Shown here piece by piece: positions 42,927-46,622 of a stretch of 46,622 bases of DNA; position 1 is the first letter of the stretch; each line of letters starts with the position of its first letter. The stretch covers positions 1 to 46,622 of the forward strand of contig NZ_JAIQZA010000034.1 of the NCBI RefSeq assembly GCF_020164485.1, given 5' to 3'. This DNA is from Salegentibacter tibetensis. GTDB taxonomy: Bacteria; Bacteroidota; Bacteroidia; Flavobacteriales; Flavobacteriaceae. Below the pieces are notes generated by a model. It searched no databases and was not told where the DNA came from. It saw only the letters and a program-made list of their open reading frames with translations. The position numbers and the translations under genes were made by a program.

Positions 42927-43958
42927 TTAGAACAAGAATTTACGTTTACGCACTAAAAGCCAAATTACTACCGGTGCGCCAATTAACGAAGTTATAGCAT
43001 TTATAGGTAAAGTATATTCCTGTCCCGGCATTTGTGCAGCGATATCGCAAATAAGCATTAGAGCAGCGCCGCCTAAAATAACGGCAGGAACCAAAATGCT
43101 GTGATTGTTAACAGGTATTATCTGCCTTATTAAATGCGGAACCGCTAAACCCACAAAAGCAATAGGTCCGGCGAAGGCGGTGATGCTTCCTGCTAATAAG
43201 CTGGTGGCTATAATAATTATAAGTCGGTTTCTTTGAATGCTCACCCCAAGACTTTTGGCGTATTGCTCACCCAGAAGTAAGGTGTTTAGGTTTTTTATGC
43301 AGGAAATAGCTAAAATTATTCCAATAAACCAGAACAGCGCTAAAATCCCCACTTCATTCCAGGAAAGGTCCCCCAAACTTCCAAAAGACCAAAATACATA
43401 TTGCTGTAGCTGAGCAGCCGGACTAAAATAGGAGAGTACACTTACTACTGCAGCGGTTAAACTGGCGAACATTAATCCTATAATTAGAATAGCCATAGTA
43501 TCCCGAAGCCTAAGCGAGGCCAGCAGTACAGCGATAAGCACAAGTAAACTCCCCAGGCTGGAAGCGATGACTAAACTCCATTTTGATAATAGAATTCCTG
43601 CAAATGCGCCCCCAAAAACTGAAGCGCCCATAATTACAATAGCTACCCCTAAACTTGCGCCGCTACTCAATCCTAGAACATACGGTCCGGCAAGGGGATT
43701 ACGAAATAAGGTTTGCATTAAAAGTCCGCTAATAGCAAGTCCCGAGCCGGTTATTATCGCAGTAATTGCCTTTGGTAATCGATATTCCACAATTATATAA
43801 CGCCAGGTTTCTTTGGAAACTTCAAGGTTAAGAATGGAAGCAAAAACATCTTTAAAAGGAATATTTACAGATCCCAAACTAATATTTAAAAAGCCAAGAA
43901 AAATTACTCCAAAGAAAAGGAGTAAAAGTGGAAGTACGTATTTTTGGGACTGCAGCAA
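42927..43958 (-). CDS. Iron/cobalamin-type ABC transporter permease
   Basis: A 343-residue permease of the FecCD/BtuC family with about ten transmembrane helices. The signature EYRLPKAITAIITGSGLAISGLLMQTLFRNPLAGP near residues 55-90 and the FVGLAVPHLIRQI motif (the family GLxxPHxxR segment) are clear. A dimer of this protein would pair with the ATPase encoded just after it and the binding lipoprotein encoded about 0.7 kb upstream. A decayed toxin-antitoxin locus lies between the permease and the binding-protein gene. Confidence 0.92.
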   Translation of the reverse strand: MLQSQKYVLPLLLLFFGVIFLGFLNISLGSVNIPFKDVFASILNLEVSKETWRYIIVEYRLPKAITAIITGSGLAISGLLMQTLFRNPLAGPYVLGLSSGASLGVAIVIMGASVFGGAFAGILLSKWSLVIASSLGSLLVLIAVLLASLRLRDTMAILIIGLMFASLTAAVVSVLSYFSPAAQLQQYVFWSFGSLGDLSWNEVGILALFWFIGIILAISCIKNLNTLLLGEQYAKSLGVSIQRNRLIIIIATSLLAGSITAFAGPIAFVGLAVPHLIRQIIPVNNHSILVPAVILGGAALMLICDIAAQMPGQEYTLPINAITSLIGAPVVIWLLVRKRKFLF

Positions 43959-44034
43959 GGCCGGTGATTTATTTCGATGTAAATATCTGAAATAAATTGA
44001 GGAGATAAAATTAAAGCAGAGCGATAATGGAATA

Positions 44035-44382
44035 TTAGCCGATATCCATAATTATAAGAAGGTTTTCTTTTAATTTTGATGAGATTGATGAGGGGACCTT
44101 TCCAATTTTTTTGACTAATCTTTTATTATCTATTGCCCTTAGCTGATCAACCATTATATCGCATTCTTTGGTAAGGCTGGCCGTGTCTTTTGGCAAACAG
44201 ACACGGAGTATTTGGGCATTTTTTTGAACGTTTGTAGTAAGCGGACAAATTAAGGTTGAAGGATGATTTACGGAATTTAATAAATTGGTTTGAATGATTA
44301 TAACTGGTCTTTTTTTACCGGCTTCAGTGCCAATTCATGGATTTAAATCGGCTATCCACACCTCAAACTGATTAATTTTCAT
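44035..44382 (-). pseudogene. MazF/PemK-type toxin with in-frame stop
   Basis: The minus strand encodes a recognisable MazF-family endoribonuclease: KINQFEVWIADLNP, then after a TGA at 44335-44337 an unbroken IGTEAGKKRPVIIIQTNLL, HPSTLICPLTTNV and RAIDNKRLVKKIGKVP, ending at a TAA at 44035. Homologues typically read NPxxGTExGKxRPV with Arg or another residue at the stop position, so CGA to TGA by one transition is the likely cause. The start codon overlaps the intact antitoxin gene by 11 bases. Unless the stop is read through, only a 15-residue peptide is made, so the toxin is inactive here. Confidence 0.82.
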
Positions 44383-44581
44383 AATCGATTTCTTCAAAAT
44401 CTTGAAGAACATTCAGAGATTCTTCTTTGAGTCTTTTCCTTAAAATCTCTCTGTTTTGATGAAGATTGTAATACTGTATTGCTTCATTTATATAGATTTC
44501 TGTAGATTTCTGAAGCCCCGCAGATAATTTTTTAGATTCTTTGAATACAGATTCTTTAATATTTACAGCAATAGTTTTCAT
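44372..44581 (-). CDS. Antitoxin of the decayed MazF module
   Basis: A 69-residue antitoxin. The N-terminal half (KTIAVNIKESVFKESKKL, then TEIYINEAIQYYNL) has the ribbon-helix-helix pattern of MazE/CopG-type repressors, and the C-terminal half (REILRKRLKEESLNVLQDF) is a charged helix that would bind the toxin. The frame is intact although its toxin gene is broken, so it may persist as an orphan repressor or as an anti-toxin against copies elsewhere. A perfect palindrome lies just upstream (44590-44610). Confidence 0.72.
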   Translation of the reverse strand: MKTIAVNIKESVFKESKKLSAGLQKSTEIYINEAIQYYNLHQNREILRKRLKEESLNVLQDFEEIDYEN

Positions 44582-44589
44582 TTTCAGTC

Positions 44590-44610
44590 TTTTATCTTTT
44601 AAAGATAAAA
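44590..44610. promoter_or_regulatory. Palindromic site upstream of the antitoxin
   Basis: TTTTATCTTT-T-AAAGATAAAA is a perfect 10-bp inverted repeat with a single central base, nine bases upstream of the antitoxin start. It fits an autoregulatory operator. It could also act as a hairpin at the end of the preceding transcript, since it lies 13 bases beyond the binding-protein stop codon. Confidence 0.55.
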
Positions 44611-44623
44611 ATTTTTCTCGGCA

Positions 44624-45778
44624 TTATTCTTCCAATGGCTTAAAAAACCTATTTTCATAACCCGGTAACAAATCGGGATGAAAAATAGAAACCAGGTCTT
44701 TTAGTACCAAATCGGGTCGTTGTGGACCGAGCTCAAAGTAAAGTACACCACCCGTTTCTCCTTTAGTAAGACTTACGCTATAGACATTTTTATCCTGTAC
44801 AGCTTCAAATTGCTGGTAATGTTGAGATTCTTTTAAAAGTTGGGTGTAAGAAGTATATTGTCCTGCGCTAATCCAGAATTCTGCATCCTGGGCTTTGTCC
44901 AATACATTTTCAAAAGATAAAGCCATACTGCCATTTCCTTCTGTATTGGCATAAATATAATTTGCGTTTGCATCTTTTATAAACTGAGCCTGCCACGAAT
45001 TTCCGTAAGGCAAATACCATTGGTCTTTATACATCGCTCCGCTTAAAACTTTTGGGGTTTCTTTGGCCGATTTCGCCAATTCTTTAGCTTCTGCATACGA
45101 ACTTTCTATTTCATTAAATATGCTTTCAGCTTCCTCTAATTTATCATAAAACACACCGAAGAATTTAATCCATTCTGCTTTGCCTAACGGGGTTTTCTCG
45201 GTCCAGTCCCCATTATACATAACCGGAATCCCGGTTTTCTGAACGGTTTCAAAGGTTTTGTTGTTTCCGTCTATGGCAAAACCAATCACTACTTCAGGAT
45301 CAAGGTTAATAAGCACTTCAGTATTAATGTTTTCATTTTTCCCCAGTTCTTTGATTTTTTCTCTATTGATCAATTTCCTGGTTTTTTTCGAAGAAATATA
45401 ATCGAGACCCGGAAACCCTATTAGGCTGTTTTCTTCATTTAAAGCTTCCAAAGCCGGAATATGAGTGGTTGAAGTAACTACCATTTTCTCTACCGGAATT
45501 TGTACTTTTTGATCGTAGTTCAAATCTTCCGGAATATTGGCATTTTCCTTCGTAAGCAGATAAGTAAACGCCTCTTCGGCATCGGGCCAGGGTGTTTCTA
45601 TTTTTAATAAATAATAATCCCCAAATTCACTGATGCTAAAATTACTGGCATAGCTTAATTCAACCGATTTTTTAGATTGATCTAAAGCTGTATTTTGTTC
45701 CTTTTGATCATTTTTGCATGCGGTTAGCAGTAAAAATAAGATCAGGAGATTAAGTGCTTTTGATGTTTTTATTTTCAT
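44624..45778 (-). CDS. Metal-chelate ABC transporter binding lipoprotein
   Basis: A 384-residue periplasmic-facing lipoprotein of the FecB/BtuF (PF01497) family. The signal ends in LLTACKND with the lipidated Cys21. The family pattern appears in the middle: VVTSTTHIPALEALNEENSLIGF, KIKELGKNENINTEVLINLDPEVVIGF and VQKTGIPVMYNGDWTEKTPL, with the C-terminal lobe around FFGVFYDKLEEAESIFNEIE. It supplies substrate to the downstream permease and ATPase, although a toxin-antitoxin locus separates them. The ATG at 45778 is chosen because the 15 residues before it spoil the signal peptide. Confidence 0.9.
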   Translation of the reverse strand: MKIKTSKALNLLILFLLLTACKNDQKEQNTALDQSKKSVELSYASNFSISEFGDYYLLKIETPWPDAEEAFTYLLTKENANIPEDLNYDQKVQIPVEKMVVTSTTHIPALEALNEENSLIGFPGLDYISSKKTRKLINREKIKELGKNENINTEVLINLDPEVVIGFAIDGNNKTFETVQKTGIPVMYNGDWTEKTPLGKAEWIKFFGVFYDKLEEAESIFNEIESSYAEAKELAKSAKETPKVLSGAMYKDQWYLPYGNSWQAQFIKDANANYIYANTEGNGSMALSFENVLDKAQDAEFWISAGQYTSYTQLLKESQHYQQFEAVQDKNVYSVSLTKGETGGVLYFELGPQRPDLVLKDLVSIFHPDLLPGYENRFFKPLEE

Positions 45779-46170
45779 CTGTTTATATTTTTTATTGTAT
45801 ATCCGTAAAAAGTCATAATCCAAAATTTGGACGTCATCCTGAACTTGTTTCAGGATCTAAGTTGAGTGTATCGTACTGCTCTTGCTAGATGCTGAAATAA
45901 ATTCAGCATGACGATTTATTCATGATTTTGATCTTATGAATAAAAACGGACATCCATTTATTTTTTAACCCCAATGTTAGAATTAGGCAGAAATTTATAA
46001 TCATACTCCTGTTTGTTGCCAATTTTCGGGTCCAGCATCATGCTGGTTTCATTTTATTAGTTTAAATGAAATTCAATTAATGTGATTTTTTCTTCAATTT
46101 AGCCCCCGAATAAATTACGGGGCAAGCCTTGAAACAAATTGAGGGTGACCGAAAATTCTATATAGTATAT
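45779..46170. other. Intergenic region with palindromic repeats
   Basis: About 390 bases between the binding-lipoprotein gene and the transposase, with no gene seen. It holds a palindromic repeat (45832-45913) and a 6-bp hairpin CCAGCA/TGCTGG (46032-46046). No cobalamin or other riboswitch element was recognised upstream of the binding-protein gene. Confidence 0.45.
45832..45913. repeat. Dispersed palindromic repeat, copy 3
   Basis: Begins CGTCATCCTGAACTTGTTTC and ends inverted in TTCAGCATGACG. It contains two hairpins, ATCCTGAACTTGTTTCAGGAT and TGCTGAAATAAATTCAGCA, inside a longer inverted repeat. Related copies lie at 20420-20511 and 26651-26703. Confidence 0.7.
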
Positions 46171-46622
46171 CACTAGTGTCCGGTTATAAATTAAACATTT
46201 TCAGTTGGTTATAATCGTCATTAATATTCTTTCTGTATTCTTTATTGTTAAGTAGTTGATTTATAGTTACTTTCTCAAAGAGGCTAATACTCAAAATTTG
46301 AAAAATAGTGTAAAGTTCAAGCTCTATTTTCAGTCTTTTCTTCATAATTGCAATTATCAGATAGGCACTTACTGCTATCCATATTTGGGTATAAACCGCA
46401 TTCAAGCTTGTTCCAAAAAAACTCTTGATTCTCAGATGTTGTTTAATCCATTTGAAAAATAATTCGATTTTCCATCTTTCTTTATATAGCTCAGCAATAA
46501 TCGTTGCTTGGTAGGTGAAATTATTAGTTAAAAAAACTAAAGTTTTCCCTGTCTCTTTATCAAAATATTTGATCCTCCGGAGTTTTTCTGGATATTTCTG
46601 CTTGCTATAAAACCCCGTGAGC
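46171..46622 (-). mobile_element. IS4-family insertion sequence, 3' part
   Basis: The transposase reading frame ends at 46184 and the sequence CACTAGTGTCCGG at 46172-46184 is the probable end of the element, with the GTGTCCGG style seen in IS4-type ends of Bacteroidota. The other end lies beyond the window. It sits upstream of the ABC binding-protein gene, on the side where a TonB-dependent receptor gene could be expected. Confidence 0.6.
46184..46622 (-). CDS. IS4-family transposase, partial
   Basis: The C-terminal 145 residues of a DDE transposase; the frame is open to the window edge on its 5' side, and the N terminus lies beyond. The YREK signature of IS4-family enzymes is exact in ELYKERWKIELFFKWIKQHL (Tyr, x2, Arg, x3, Glu, x6, Lys), and the Glu of the catalytic triad sits there. 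It continues TSLNAVYTQIWIAVSAYL and ends in KMFNL. A short internal start at 46405 would be an artefact; the coding frame clearly continues upstream of it. Confidence 0.85.
   Translation of the reverse strand, partial: LTGFYSKQKYPEKLRRIKYFDKETGKTLVFLTNNFTYQATIIAELYKERWKIELFFKWIKQHLRIKSFFGTSLNAVYTQIWIAVSAYLIIAIMKKRLKIELELYTIFQILSISLFEKVTINQLLNNKEYRKNINDDYNQLKMFNL

Noticed and set aside
45779-46170. Cobalamin riboswitch in front of the metal-chelate binding-protein gene
   Set aside because: No B12-box-like conserved segment was found on the minus strand.

Overview
The window is chromosomal DNA of a member of the phylum Bacteroidota, most likely a marine-type Flavobacteriaceae of the Gramella/Salegentibacter/Zunongwangia kind. 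This rests on several observations: AT-rich DNA, promoters of the Bacteroidota TAnnTTTG type with few Shine-Dalgarno sites, a type IX secretion (T9SS) C-terminal sorting domain, and many lineage-typical unknown families (DUF4382, DUF6048, DUF6452, DUF6364, DUF6544, CCC-motif membrane protein). The genus is an inference; no database search was possible.

Layout. 0-0.5 kb: the 5S rRNA gene ending an rRNA operon, with a duplicated 5S tail and two terminators. 0.9-5.5 kb: a DUF4382 lipoprotein, then the pta-ackA acetate operon. 5.5-12.6 kb, mostly minus strand: a set of poorly characterised genes, including an N-terminally short DUF6544 protein, a DUF5694/TraB-like protein, a 614-residue PLP enzyme, an AI-2E-type permease and a GC-rich PagL-like lipid A deacylase that looks acquired. 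12.6-20.4 kb: an ABM-fold protein, a ZIP metal transporter with DUF4268, a THUMP rRNA methyltransferase, a PIN/DUF6364 toxin-antitoxin pair, the rlmD-DUF6452-DUF6048 operon and rocD. 20.4-24.8 kb: a MITE-like repeat, small membrane proteins, a T9SS substrate, an Smr-domain protein and a calcium-repeat lipoprotein. 24.9-33.8 kb: a cysteine desulfurase, OsmC, a nested palindromic element, mtaB, GNAT, an alpha/beta hydrolase, a lytic transglycosylase, cardiolipin synthase, a redoxin-like protein and a TPR protein. 33.8-38.5 kb: rpmH (absent from long-ORF calls), carB without its allosteric domain, DUF423 and a bile-acid:sodium-type symporter. 38.5-42.0 kb: a five-gene minus-strand operon starting with rmuC. 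42.1-45.8 kb: an iron/cobalamin-type ABC uptake system whose binding-protein gene is separated from its permease by a toxin-antitoxin locus; the MazF-like toxin has an in-frame stop. 46.2 kb to the end: a truncated-by-window IS4-family transposase.

Most of the window is ordinary housekeeping and envelope metabolism: acetate overflow (Pta-AckA), tRNA/rRNA modification (MtaB, RlmD, THUMP methyltransferase), arginine/pyrimidine precursors (CarB, RocD), cell-wall and lipid remodelling, and metal uptake. The unusual signals are the decayed MazF toxin, perfect or near-perfect palindromes in front of both antitoxin genes, a dispersed palindromic repeat family with CGTCA...TGACG ends, the nested 318-bp palindrome, the duplicated 5S tail, the GC-rich pagL-like gene, and promoter elements placed 4-5 bases before start codons. 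I did not find a clearly new multi-gene biological system. The PLP enzyme and the repeat elements are the least explained items.
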